The notes under the pieces are model-generated. The model made no database searches. It was not told where the DNA came from and was given only the letters and a program-made list of their open reading frames with translations. A DNA stretch of 64,000 bases. Source: Persephonella sp. (GTDB lineage Bacteria; Aquificota; Aquificia; Aquificales; Hydrogenothermaceae). Below are positions 7,766-16,902 of this stretch, piece by piece. The position numbers and the translations under genes are program-made. The stretch spans positions 1 through 64,000 of the forward strand of contig JALSNI010000058.1 in NCBI GenBank assembly GCA_026987075.1. The letters run 5' to 3'. The stretch's first letter is position 1; every line of letters begins with the position of its first letter.

Positions 7766-8865
7766 TAGGAAAAGTTTTAGTTCTATTTGTAATAGGGATA
7801 TTTATCTATTCGTGTGGTGGGGCCAAGAAACCTCAGAAAATAGAAAAGGTATTCTGGCCCCTTCCCCCTGAAGAACCAAGGATACTTTATCTTGGCAGTT
7901 ATCATGGGGAATCAGACTTTAAAGGAAGAAGTGCCCTTGATGTGTTGTTAGGTGAACCTGAAAGAGAGATTCCTAAAAACCTGATAAAACCCTATGGCGT
8001 GGCTGCAAGATTTGGAAGGATTCTGGCAGGGGATACCGTAGCTGCCGTCGTGTTTGTTATTGACCCTAAAGGTAAGAAGGTTTCTTTTATTGGTGATAAA
8101 GCGATGGGAAAATTGAGAATTCCTGTTGGTATTGATATAGATAAGGAAGGCAAGGTTTATGTCGCTGATGCAAGGAATCAAAGGGTTTTTGTGTATGACC
8201 TGAAAGGAAAATTTAAAACGGCTATTGGTGAGCCAGAAGGCCCTGGTAAATTGGAAAGACCAGCTGGTATAGCTATAAATGAAAAAAATCAGAGATTATA
8301 TGTTGTTGACGTTATGGACCACAGGGTAAAGGTCTATTCCCTTGTTGATGGTAAGTTCTTGTTTGCATTTGGAAAAAGAGGAAGAAACCCCGGAGAGTTT
8401 AACTTCCCAACAAACATAGCTGTAGATAGGAGAAATGGTAATGTTGCCGTTGTTGATACTATGAATTTTAGAGTTCAGATTTTTAACCAGGATGGTAAGT
8501 TTCTCAGAACTTTTGGGAAGTTAGGTATAGTTCCAGGAACATTTGCAAGACCAAAGGGTATAGGTATAGACAGTGAAGGACACATATACGTAGCAGATGC
8601 TGCCTTTAATAATGTGCAAATATTTGATGATAAGGGAAATTTACTGCTGTGGATAGGAAAGTTTGGTTTTGGACCTGGTGAGTTTAACCTTCCTGCAGGG
8701 CTATATGTTGATAGGGCAGATAGGATTTATGTTGCGGATTCAATGAACAAAAGAGTGCAGGTATTCCAGTATTTGAGTGAAGCCTGGAAGAAAAAGTATC
8801 CAGAAAAATACAGGGAGCTAAAACTTTATAAACCTTCAAATCTCAAAAAAACCCAGGAAAAATAA
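7750..8865 (+). CDS. NHL-repeat beta-propeller lipoprotein
   Basis: A 371-residue protein starting with a lipoprotein signal, lipobox IYSC with the modified Cys at residue 22. An N-terminal WPLPPEEPRI block precedes about six NHL repeats with the recurring YVADxxNxRVQ(V/I)F pattern, forming a beta propeller. It should be anchored in a membrane, probably the outer one. Its ATG lies 16 bases inside the end of the OmcE-like gene, so it is translationally coupled to it. NHL propellers accompany filament cytochromes in Geobacter, and a role in export, assembly or anchoring is inferred. Confidence 0.85.
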   Translation: MSRKIIGKVLVLFVIGIFIYSCGGAKKPQKIEKVFWPLPPEEPRILYLGSYHGESDFKGRSALDVLLGEPEREIPKNLIKPYGVAARFGRILAGDTVAAVVFVIDPKGKKVSFIGDKAMGKLRIPVGIDIDKEGKVYVADARNQRVFVYDLKGKFKTAIGEPEGPGKLERPAGIAINEKNQRLYVVDVMDHRVKVYSLVDGKFLFAFGKRGRNPGEFNFPTNIAVDRRNGNVAVVDTMNFRVQIFNQDGKFLRTFGKLGIVPGTFARPKGIGIDSEGHIYVADAAFNNVQIFDDKGNLLLWIGKFGFGPGEFNLPAGLYVDRADRIYVADSMNKRVQVFQYLSEAWKKKYPEKYRELKLYKPSNLKKTQEK

Positions 8866-8867
8866 CA

Positions 8868-9512
8868 ATGATTTTTCCTTATATATTTCTGTTTTTCTTA
8901 ATGACTGCTTATTTATATGCTGCTGAAGATTTTGTTTCCCTTCCTGTGGAGGAAGGAGGGGAATATGAAAAAGGGATAAGAGCAACAAAACACAACCTTG
9001 CTGAGTATAAAGGTAAATTCCTGAACCCGAACATAGCAGGAGAATATAATCTTGCCCTGTGTATGTGGTGTCACACCCAGAATATAGATGTTACCTTTGT
9101 GGATGTTGAATACAAATGGGACCCGGAAAAAGAAGTAGATAAATTCCCTGTTTATGGACAGACAAAAAAAGGGCCGGTATTGAAGAGTGTAGCCCCATCT
9201 TCAATGGTATGCCTCAGCTGTCATGATGGAGCAAATGCTCCAAACATCACTTTTGGAAAGTCTTCTACAGGAACAAGTGTTCACAGTCATCCAGTGTTTG
9301 TTATTTACCGGAAAGACAGAAAGTATCTCAGACCTTACAACAGTCCGCTTATAGGATGGGAAGGTAAAAAACATTTTGTTTATGACCTGATTAAGGATTA
9401 CAACGGAAGGTTGCAGTGTGCAAGCTGTCATGACCCACATACAACCAATCCACTGTTTTTAAGGTCAAAAAACAGGGGAAGTAAACTGTGTACAGGATGC
9501 CATGCGTTATAA
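8868..9512 (+). CDS. Divergent OmcE-like tetrahaem cytochrome
   Basis: A 214-residue exported protein (signal peptide about 1-18). It keeps the landmarks KHNL near the N-terminus, CMWCH, CLSCHDG, SHPV, CASCHDPH and a terminal CTGCH. However, the TPHG that follows the first haem motif in the other copies is here TQNI, so the matching distal His is missing; extra His occur at VHSH and KKHF instead. It is therefore unlikely to be a plain copy of the filament subunit and may be a cap, base or adaptor. It follows the NHL lipoprotein by two bases and overlaps the next NHL gene by 11 bases. Confidence 0.8.
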   Translation: MIFPYIFLFFLMTAYLYAAEDFVSLPVEEGGEYEKGIRATKHNLAEYKGKFLNPNIAGEYNLALCMWCHTQNIDVTFVDVEYKWDPEKEVDKFPVYGQTKKGPVLKSVAPSSMVCLSCHDGANAPNITFGKSSTGTSVHSHPVFVIYRKDRKYLRPYNSPLIGWEGKKHFVYDLIKDYNGRLQCASCHDPHTTNPLFLRSKNRGSKLCTGCHAL

Positions 9513-10494
9513 ACTGATACTATTTTGCTTGTTTATATGGATGTTAGCATCTGTTTCTGGGAAGGAGTTACTGTTTCCAGAGCCAAAACCAGGCATAAAG
9601 CCACACATAAAGTATGTGGGACAGGTTCCCCCTTACGATTATGAGAAGAACAGTAGTTTCTTTGAAATTATATTTGGGGAGGAGAGTGAGCTTGCGAATC
9701 CAGACTTTATAGGAAAACCATACGGTGTTGTTTATGCAAGAGGATTCCTGTTTTTTACAGATACAGCCCATGGGGTAATTTTTTCTTATAGCTTCAAGAC
9801 AAAAAATCTCAAAATTTTAGAACTTCCCATTAGACTTAGACTTCCTATGTGCCTTGCCTACTCTAAAAAGCTAAATGTTCTGTTTGTTTCTGATGCAACC
9901 TTAAAGAAAGTCTTTGGATTTGACAGTAAGGGAAGACTTGTTTTTGCTGTAGGAAAGAGAGGTGAGTTTAAAAAACCAGTTGGTATAGCAGTTGATGACA
10001 ACTTAGAAAGGGTTTATGTAGTGGATACCTTTGACCATAGAGTAAAGGTTTATGACTTTAACGGCAATTTTATCAGAGGATTTGGACATAGAGGTGATAA
10101 AGACGGAGAGTTTAACTATCCTACAAACATAGCTGTTAACAGAAAGAATGGAAATATCTATATTACTGATACCCAGCTTTTCAGGGTTCAGGTTTTTAAT
10201 AAAAACTTTGAGCACATTACGACTATAGGCGGTAATGGTAACATTCCTGGCAGATTTGCCCGTCCTAAAGGCATTGGTGTTGATAGTGATGGGAACATAT
10301 ACGTGGTTGATGCGGCTTTTAATAATTTCCAGATTTTTTCCCCAGAAGGAGACGTTCTTTATTACATAGGAGAAGCAGGAACGCAGCCTGCGAAATTCTT
10401 ACTTCCTGCAGGTATGTATATAGATGAGAATGATAGGATTTACATTGTGGATTCATTCAATAAAAGAATACAGATATTCCAATATTTAAAGTGA
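9502..10494 (+). CDS. NHL-repeat beta-propeller protein
   Basis: A 330-residue exported protein with a signal peptide of about 20 residues (ends SVSG) and no clear lipobox. Like its paralogues at 7750 and 13841 it has a Pro-rich start, a short region with FFEIIFGEE, then about six NHL repeats (for example YVVDTFDHRVKVY and YIVDSFNKRIQIF). Its ATG is inside the end of the divergent tetrahaem gene (11-base overlap), repeating the cytochrome-plus-propeller pairing. Likely periplasmic or on the outer membrane; the exact role is not known. Confidence 0.85.
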   Translation: MRYKLILFCLFIWMLASVSGKELLFPEPKPGIKPHIKYVGQVPPYDYEKNSSFFEIIFGEESELANPDFIGKPYGVVYARGFLFFTDTAHGVIFSYSFKTKNLKILELPIRLRLPMCLAYSKKLNVLFVSDATLKKVFGFDSKGRLVFAVGKRGEFKKPVGIAVDDNLERVYVVDTFDHRVKVYDFNGNFIRGFGHRGDKDGEFNYPTNIAVNRKNGNIYITDTQLFRVQVFNKNFEHITTIGGNGNIPGRFARPKGIGVDSDGNIYVVDAAFNNFQIFSPEGDVLYYIGEAGTQPAKFLLPAGMYIDENDRIYIVDSFNKRIQIFQYLK

Positions 10495-10501
10495 AGGAGA
10501 A

Positions 10502-11470
10502 ATGATGAAAAGATTTTTATGGTTATTTTTAGTTTTTATCTCTTTGGCTCAGGCTTATCAGGATTTTAGCTGGAAAATAGACCCACAGCTTAAAAAGAAA
10601 GTAGTAGCAGAAGTGGGAAATAAGAAGATAACAGAGATGGACGTCCAGAGATATATGAAGGTGCTCCTTCCTATGAATTTTTATCACAGAAACATAACAG
10701 AAAAAAAGAAAAGAGAGCTTAGGAAAAAAGCTCTTGATTATTTGATAAATAGAGAGCTTCTATACTATGAGGCAAAGAAAAAGGGAATAAAAGTGCCTGA
10801 AAAACAGATAGACAAGCTGATAAAAGAGTTAGAAAAGAGATACAAATCAAGAGAAAACCTTGAAAAGATGCTAAAGGAAACTGGTATAACTTTGAAACAG
10901 TTTAGGGAAGAACTGAAGAAAAGATTGATGATAGACAAGCTCCTAAGTAAATATGTAAGTGTAAAACTAACAGATAAGCAATTGGAAGAATACTATCAGA
11001 AAAATAAATATAAGTTTAAAGAGCCAGAAGCGCTGAAAATTAGATACATATACATAAAGGTTGACCCTTCAAAGCCTAAAGGAAGACAGATAGCAAGAGA
11101 AAGGGCAGAAAAGGCTTATAAGGAAATAATCTCAGGGAAAGATTTTGGAGATGTAGCATACAGATATTCAGACGACCTGAGCAGAATAAAAGGAGGAGAA
11201 ATAGGATTTGTCCACAAAGGAAGGTTTGAGAAAAAAGTGGAAGAAGAGATATACAAGCTAAAAGTTGGACAGATAAGCAAAATAATAGAAACAGAGCTTG
11301 GATTTCACATAATAAAAGTTGAAGGTAAAAGACCTTCACGAATTGTCCCCTTTAAGCAGATAAAAGATAAACTTAAGAAGGAACTTACAGAAAAACTGAA
11401 AAGAGAAAAGTATGAAGCTCTGCTAAAAGATGCAAAAAAAGATTTAAAAGTGGTAGTTTACGATAAATAA
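10502..11470 (+). CDS. Parvulin-type peptidyl-prolyl isomerase (SurA/PrsA-like)
   Basis: A 322-residue exported protein: signal peptide about 1-18, a SurA-N-like helical region (about 30-165), and one parvulin domain (about 180-285) with GKDFGDVAYRYSDD, GGEIGFV and ETELGFHIIKVE. These enzymes isomerise prolyl bonds and chaperone exported proteins such as outer-membrane barrels. It precedes the barrel gene by 17 bases and follows the Pro- and haem-rich cytochromes, so both are plausible clients. Two ATGs in a row (10502, 10505) leave the exact start open. Confidence 0.9.
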   Translation: MMKRFLWLFLVFISLAQAYQDFSWKIDPQLKKKVVAEVGNKKITEMDVQRYMKVLLPMNFYHRNITEKKKRELRKKALDYLINRELLYYEAKKKGIKVPEKQIDKLIKELEKRYKSRENLEKMLKETGITLKQFREELKKRLMIDKLLSKYVSVKLTDKQLEEYYQKNKYKFKEPEALKIRYIYIKVDPSKPKGRQIARERAEKAYKEIISGKDFGDVAYRYSDDLSRIKGGEIGFVHKGRFEKKVEEEIYKLKVGQISKIIETELGFHIIKVEGKRPSRIVPFKQIKDKLKKELTEKLKREKYEALLKDAKKDLKVVVYDK

Positions 11471-11487
11471 CCAATTGGTGGGAAGGG

Positions 11488-13830
11488 ATGAAAAAGAGGT
11501 ACCTTATCACTGCACTTATTACGGGGGTGGCATTAACAAATGTAAGCACATTGAACTATTTTGCCATATCAGCTTCTGCTTCTTCTCAAGGATATCAGGC
11601 AGAGAGAAGTAAAAAAACAAAAAAAGACAAACCATCAAAAACAGAGAAAATTTTACCTGATATTTATAGAGTAAGAATGTTAATTGCCCAGAATACTACT
11701 TCAGTAAAAAAAGAGAAAGCTTTTAAAACCCAAAAAGACAAGTATTTCTATTCACTTCAGTTAGGAACTTTTAAAAAAAGAAAAAATGCTGAAAAATTCT
11801 TAAAGAAACTACCAAAAGAACTGAGAGACAGTGCTTTTATATATAAGACGGATAAAGGATACTATACAGTAAGATATGGACTTTTTGATAACTACAACCT
11901 CCTGAAAGAAATACAGGAGAAACTTCCTGTCAGTTCTATTATAGTAAAAACAGATATAACAAAAGTTGCAAAAAAAGAGGAAATAGTTGCAGAAGAAAAG
12001 AAAATTGTAGAAAAAGTTAAAAAGAAGGTGGAAAAAACTGAAAAGAAAGAAGAAAAGATAACCATAGAGGAAGAAGAAAAAATTATCCCTGAATTTGAAG
12101 AAGAAGAGATAAGTCTATTTGAAGAAGAAAAAACTGAAATTCCTTTATATAAAAAGGTAATAGGTGCTGTTTTCTTTGTTCCAGCTTACATGCTTACCCA
12201 TAAACAGAGAGGTTTTTGGGGAAAGGTTGAGTTCACATACAAGATGGAAAATTATAAAGACCCTTATAGAAAGACAACAAGAAAATCTTTTAGACAGTAT
12301 TACGAACTAAACTATGAAGGTTATGTATACAGCCCAAGATTGCTTACTTATAAGTTGGGTGGTAACTTTATCAGAGAAGATTCCTCTCAGAAGACAGGAG
12401 GTTCCAAAACAGATACCACTTCTAAACTTATTGGTTATGACATTGAATTTAACATATTGAAAAACTCAAGATTTCCTGTAAATCTTTTTGCCAGAAAAAC
12501 CCAGTCTCCCCTATGGTATACATATTATGACAGAACATCTTATATAGAAAGGAAAACTGATACATATGGTCTTTTTGGAAGTATAAGGCTTGTAAATTCC
12601 AATGTTAACTACAGCTATAGAAAATCAAAATCAAAATCTGTAGGTATAGATTTCTCTGAAGACAGGAAATCTGAAGAGTTTTCATTTGGTTATGGAAAAA
12701 ATTGGATTAATAAATATTTGAATATAGCTTACAAAAAAAACATAGACGATTACATACAGAGATATCCTAACATATCTTCTTACAGGAAAGTATATCAGGA
12801 CATAAATAACTTTAACATGGATTATAGATGGAAAATCTCCAGAAAATCAAACGTAAATTCTAATCTTAGATACTATAGTAACTCCTACTCAAACATAAAA
12901 AATCTGACAGGAAACGTTAATTATATGTGGATGCCTTCTCAAAAATTAACTGCCAATTTTGGATTGTCAGCAACAAGGTCTGACTCAAAAAATTACCAGT
13001 TAACATTTTTTTCTTTTAATGAGAGTCTGTCATATGTAATCAATGAAAACTGGAATATGAACCATAATCTTATTCTGTTTACTTCTTCTGGAACCAATGC
13101 AAACCAAAAACTTCTCAATACAGGGGTGAACATCAGTTATAACAGAAATCTGTCAGAAACCTTTTCTGTTTTTGGAGGAACAGGTTTGTCAGGGCAGATT
13201 GAATCTGGAAATGTAAATAGAGTAGGGGGAACAGTATCGGTAAATGGAGGGATAAACAAGAGGTTTTCTTTTTTAAATTCAGACTTTACGCTTTCAGGTT
13301 CTGCATCTGAATATAATTCCAGCAAGAATGATAAAAGCACCACATACAACATAAATGAGCGTTTTAATGCGTACCTTCTAAACAACCTAAGGTTTGAGCA
13401 CAGCATCAATTATTACTACCAGGACAGTAAATATTACAGACCTTCTGGGGGATTTTCTAAAACTAACTATGATAATCTTGAAGTATCAAATGCCCTTAGG
13501 TATAGGAAACTTCTCGGATGGAAAGGAAAGTTAAGCTCAGTTATAGGTATGAAATACTATTATGGAAAAAACAGACCAGAAAGGATATATCCTTATGCAA
13601 ATTTAAACATTAGTTATAAACTTACGAGGAGACTTTTGTATAAGTTGTCTCTTGACGTCCATAGAGACTCTTACTACAACACAAACTATGCCACTTTATC
13701 TACAGGTATTGATTACAGAATTAGAAGCCTATTCTTCAAATGGGATTTCCAATACTTTTATGAAGATAACAAAAACTACGGCAAAAAGCATAACTACATA
13801 ACCCAGTTTAAAGTTTACAGAGTTTTCTAA
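11488..13830 (+). CDS. SPOR domain plus outer-membrane beta-barrel protein
   Basis: A 780-residue exported protein. After a signal peptide comes a SPOR domain (about 86-156: YFYSLQLGTF... YYTVRYGLF), which in known cases binds denuded peptidoglycan. A Lys/Glu-rich linker (160-225) follows, then about 530 residues of alternating aromatic and polar strands typical of a large outer-membrane barrel, ending in VYRVF with the usual C-terminal Phe. It would be the pore of a porin-cytochrome conduit, tethered to the cell wall. No sequence identity to MtrB or OmbB was recognised, so the family is uncertain. Confidence 0.8.
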   Translation: MKKRYLITALITGVALTNVSTLNYFAISASASSQGYQAERSKKTKKDKPSKTEKILPDIYRVRMLIAQNTTSVKKEKAFKTQKDKYFYSLQLGTFKKRKNAEKFLKKLPKELRDSAFIYKTDKGYYTVRYGLFDNYNLLKEIQEKLPVSSIIVKTDITKVAKKEEIVAEEKKIVEKVKKKVEKTEKKEEKITIEEEEKIIPEFEEEEISLFEEEKTEIPLYKKVIGAVFFVPAYMLTHKQRGFWGKVEFTYKMENYKDPYRKTTRKSFRQYYELNYEGYVYSPRLLTYKLGGNFIREDSSQKTGGSKTDTTSKLIGYDIEFNILKNSRFPVNLFARKTQSPLWYTYYDRTSYIERKTDTYGLFGSIRLVNSNVNYSYRKSKSKSVGIDFSEDRKSEEFSFGYGKNWINKYLNIAYKKNIDDYIQRYPNISSYRKVYQDINNFNMDYRWKISRKSNVNSNLRYYSNSYSNIKNLTGNVNYMWMPSQKLTANFGLSATRSDSKNYQLTFFSFNESLSYVINENWNMNHNLILFTSSGTNANQKLLNTGVNISYNRNLSETFSVFGGTGLSGQIESGNVNRVGGTVSVNGGINKRFSFLNSDFTLSGSASEYNSSKNDKSTTYNINERFNAYLLNNLRFEHSINYYYQDSKYYRPSGGFSKTNYDNLEVSNALRYRKLLGWKGKLSSVIGMKYYYGKNRPERIYPYANLNISYKLTRRLLYKLSLDVHRDSYYNTNYATLSTGIDYRIRSLFFKWDFQYFYEDNKNYGKKHNYITQFKVYRVF

Positions 13831-13840
13831 GGAGATAAAC

Positions 13841-14836
13841 ATGAGATATATGTTTATTTTATTTATTATGCTTACTGTTTCTCTGAAAGCAGAAGAAAGG
13901 CTTGTATGGCCTCCGCCGCCAGATACTCCCAAAGTACAGTTTATAAGAGAAATCAAAAAAATTGAGGATTTTGAGGAAGATAAAGGTTTTTTCAGTAGAT
14001 TTTTAGACATAGTTTTTGGGAAAAAGAAAAAAATTATGGTAAAACCTTTTGGCTCTTACATAAAAGGAAATAAACTATACTTCACAGATACAGGTTCAAA
14101 AGCTGTATTTATATTTGATTTCAAAAGAAAATCAGTAAAAATTATTGACCATATTGGGGATTATGCTCTTTCTTCTCCTATCGATGTCGTTGTAGACAGT
14201 AAAGGAAGAATTTATATCTCTGATTCTGTTTTAGGAACGGTTTTTATAACAAACGAAGACGGAGATTTCCTTGGGAAAATAGGTTCTACAACTATAATCA
14301 GACCTACAGGGCTTGCCGTAGACAATAAGAGAAACAGGCTGTTTATCACAGATACTGTAGGTGGAAAAATATATGTTGTTTCACTAAAAGATGGAAAACT
14401 TATTATGAAAATAGGAAAGTTAGGAACAGGCAAAGGAGAATTTAATAGACCAACCTTTATAACGTTAGACAGAAAAGGAAATCTTTATGTTGTAGATTCA
14501 ATGAATGCAAGGATTCAGATATTTGACAAAAATGGGGTGTTCCTCCGTATGTTTGGGGAACGGGGAACAGTTATAGGGACATTTGCAAATCCACGGGGAA
14601 TAGCTGTTGATAGTGATGGGAACATATATGTTTCAGACACACTTTTATCTGCAGTTCAAGTTTTTGACCCTAAAGGAAGACTCCTTCTTGTGATTGGTAA
14701 TTATGGAACAGGAAAAGGACAGTTTGCTTATCCTGCTGACATATCTATATCAAAAGATAATTATATATTCGTAAGTGATTCTTATAATATGAGAATTCAG
14801 GTCTTAAGGTACCTGAAGGGAGGTGCTGGACAATGA
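13841..14836 (+). CDS. NHL-repeat beta-propeller protein
   Basis: A 331-residue exported protein with a signal peptide of about 17 residues, then VWPPPPDTPKVQFIREI, a block shared with the other two propeller proteins of the operon, and about six NHL repeats (for example YVVDSMNARIQIF). It starts 10 bases after the barrel gene and its stop overlaps the start of the 12-haem cytochrome (ATGA at 14833), the third cytochrome-propeller coupling. A scaffold or chaperone role for the neighbouring cytochrome is inferred. Confidence 0.85.
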   Translation: MRYMFILFIMLTVSLKAEERLVWPPPPDTPKVQFIREIKKIEDFEEDKGFFSRFLDIVFGKKKKIMVKPFGSYIKGNKLYFTDTGSKAVFIFDFKRKSVKIIDHIGDYALSSPIDVVVDSKGRIYISDSVLGTVFITNEDGDFLGKIGSTTIIRPTGLAVDNKRNRLFITDTVGGKIYVVSLKDGKLIMKIGKLGTGKGEFNRPTFITLDRKGNLYVVDSMNARIQIFDKNGVFLRMFGERGTVIGTFANPRGIAVDSDGNIYVSDTLLSAVQVFDPKGRLLLVIGNYGTGKGQFAYPADISISKDNYIFVSDSYNMRIQVLRYLKGGAGQ

Positions 14837-16902
14837 AACTGGCAAGGATTATCATTTTAGTTGCAGGAATGGTCTTTTCTGCAAATGCTGGAATAGAACA
14901 AACCCTCCATAATCTTTCTATAACAGGTCCTGGAAATATAAAAGCAACGACGGAAACGGAGATATGTGTCTTCTGCCATATTCCCCACCATGAGAGGGAA
15001 GGAACACCTCTGTGGAACAGAAAGATGCCAACTACTGTTTATAATCTATACGACAGTGAGTTTATTGGAAGGATTAACTATCCTACACCTATGCAGCCTT
15101 CAGAAGTTGAGGGACAGCCGGGAATTGTTTCAAGGCAGTGCTTGTCCTGTCATGATGGAACAGTTGCAATAGGGGCTGTCTACATCGTTAGAGGAACGGA
15201 GCTTGGAAACAGTGTTATTCAGATGCAAAACGTCAACCCAGATGGAACACTGCCTTCAACACTCAGGACATTTATAGGCTCTGACCTTTCTGTCCATCAT
15301 CCTGTTGCAGTAGAGTATAATCCTAACATCCAGAAAACATTCGGAGATGGAACAGTAAAAACAGTAGAGCTTAGAGACCCTCATCCGTTGCCTCCTATAA
15401 AACTGTATAACTATGGTGGTAAATCATATGTTGAGTGCACCTCCTGTCACGACCCCCACAAGCAGAATAAACAGTTTTTGAGAGTTGACGTTGGAAATCT
15501 CGCACAGGATTTTAAGCAAACGTGCATTTCCTGTCACGACAAGCCCGGTTGGACAGGGAGTGCCCACGATACACAAACTCTAACATATACAGACCCAGAC
15601 ATAACAGCTAAATATGGAGAAGGTTCTCCTGTTACAGTTGCAGATTTAGGGTGTGGTAACTGTCATACACCTCACCACTCACAGGGTAAACCATTACTCA
15701 GAAAAGTAGAAGAAAATACATGTTTTACTGGAGCATCGTCATCTTCTAATACAGCTCCATGTCATGGAAGTGGTGGGGCAAAAGATATAGAAACCTTACT
15801 GCCTCCAGATAGACCCTTTGGACATCCTGTAAAAACGATATCTGGAATACATACAATATTAGATGTTCTTTATGGCTATACATCAACAGAGGTAGACCCT
15901 GCAGGCAGTTTCAGTGTTAAATTTAGCGATTCTAAGCATGCTGAATGTATGGACTGTCACAATCCCCACAAAGCATCCCCCGGTAATCATGCAACACCAT
16001 CTGATGCATCTGGCTGGTATCCTCAAACACCGTCAAATGCTGTATCAAATGTTCTTCAGGGTGTTTACGGTGTTGAACCTGTATGGCCATCAAGATGGAC
16101 ACAGCCTACAACATACAACACAACGGCTGAAGCTCAGAAAGAATATCAGATATGTATGAAATGCCACTCAAGATGGGGTCTTGGAGACAGCCCTAATGGG
16201 GACTGCACTACATCATTTACTTCAGACCAGTCAAACATAGTCCTCACAGACCAGTCCTGTGAATTTAATCCATACAACAGGTCAGCCCATCCTGTCGTGA
16301 TGACAACCAATGAGATGGGAGCATTGAGTGGATGGAATCAGGCAAACGGAAGATATGCTGCTCCGTTAACAGCAGCCCAGCTTCTTCCCCCATGGAATGC
16401 AAATGTGGGAAATCAAACAATGTATTGCACAGACTGTCACGGTGCAGATGCAGAAGACGGCGTTGACCCAAGGGGTCCCCACGGTTCAACCCATAAGTTT
16501 ATGTTAAAGGGCCCAAACACAAACTGGCCTACAAAACCAGATGGAACCCTTTACACAACAGGAGATGTAAAGAATGGAACTACGCAGGGGCTGTTCTGCA
16601 CCAACTGTCATGACCTGACGCAGGCTGACGTTCATATGTTACAGCGACCAAGACCTATGAGAAGTATTGCCTGTGTCAAATGTCACGTTGCTGTTCCCCA
16701 CGGCTCTCCTGTATCAAGACTTATTGGATACGAAACAATGCCAGAGCCTTACAACTACAACTATAATGGAAACCTGCAGCTTAGAATGAGAGGATTTAAG
16801 TGGAACACAACAATGAGTAACAGAGATGCATATGCTCCTTCCTGTGGTGGAGGAAGAATGTGTCACAACACAAATGCAGGAGGTTATGATTCATATCCGT
16901 AA
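14833..16902 (+). CDS. Large multihaem cytochrome c with OmcE-like N-terminal module
   Basis: A 689-residue exported protein with a signal peptide of about 19 residues. The first 240 residues repeat the OmcE layout: LHNLS, CVFCHIPH, CLSCHDG, HHPV, CTSCHDPH, CISCH. A further C-terminal part adds six CXXCH motifs plus two unusual candidates, CFTGASSSSNTAPCH (CX12CH) and CGGGRMCH (CX5CH) near the end. That makes ten canonical and twelve possible haems. OmcZ is a known case of an expanded motif (CX14CH). It could link the filament to the barrel or terminate it; this is inference from the fusion. Confidence 0.85.
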   Translation: MKLARIIILVAGMVFSANAGIEQTLHNLSITGPGNIKATTETEICVFCHIPHHEREGTPLWNRKMPTTVYNLYDSEFIGRINYPTPMQPSEVEGQPGIVSRQCLSCHDGTVAIGAVYIVRGTELGNSVIQMQNVNPDGTLPSTLRTFIGSDLSVHHPVAVEYNPNIQKTFGDGTVKTVELRDPHPLPPIKLYNYGGKSYVECTSCHDPHKQNKQFLRVDVGNLAQDFKQTCISCHDKPGWTGSAHDTQTLTYTDPDITAKYGEGSPVTVADLGCGNCHTPHHSQGKPLLRKVEENTCFTGASSSSNTAPCHGSGGAKDIETLLPPDRPFGHPVKTISGIHTILDVLYGYTSTEVDPAGSFSVKFSDSKHAECMDCHNPHKASPGNHATPSDASGWYPQTPSNAVSNVLQGVYGVEPVWPSRWTQPTTYNTTAEAQKEYQICMKCHSRWGLGDSPNGDCTTSFTSDQSNIVLTDQSCEFNPYNRSAHPVVMTTNEMGALSGWNQANGRYAAPLTAAQLLPPWNANVGNQTMYCTDCHGADAEDGVDPRGPHGSTHKFMLKGPNTNWPTKPDGTLYTTGDVKNGTTQGLFCTNCHDLTQADVHMLQRPRPMRSIACVKCHVAVPHGSPVSRLIGYETMPEPYNYNYNGNLQLRMRGFKWNTTMSNRDAYAPSCGGGRMCHNTNAGGYDSYP

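Noticed and set aside
13137-13409. Long antisense frames within the barrel and other genes
   Set aside because: They are opposite to well-supported genes, lack ribosome sites and have compositions expected of shadows.
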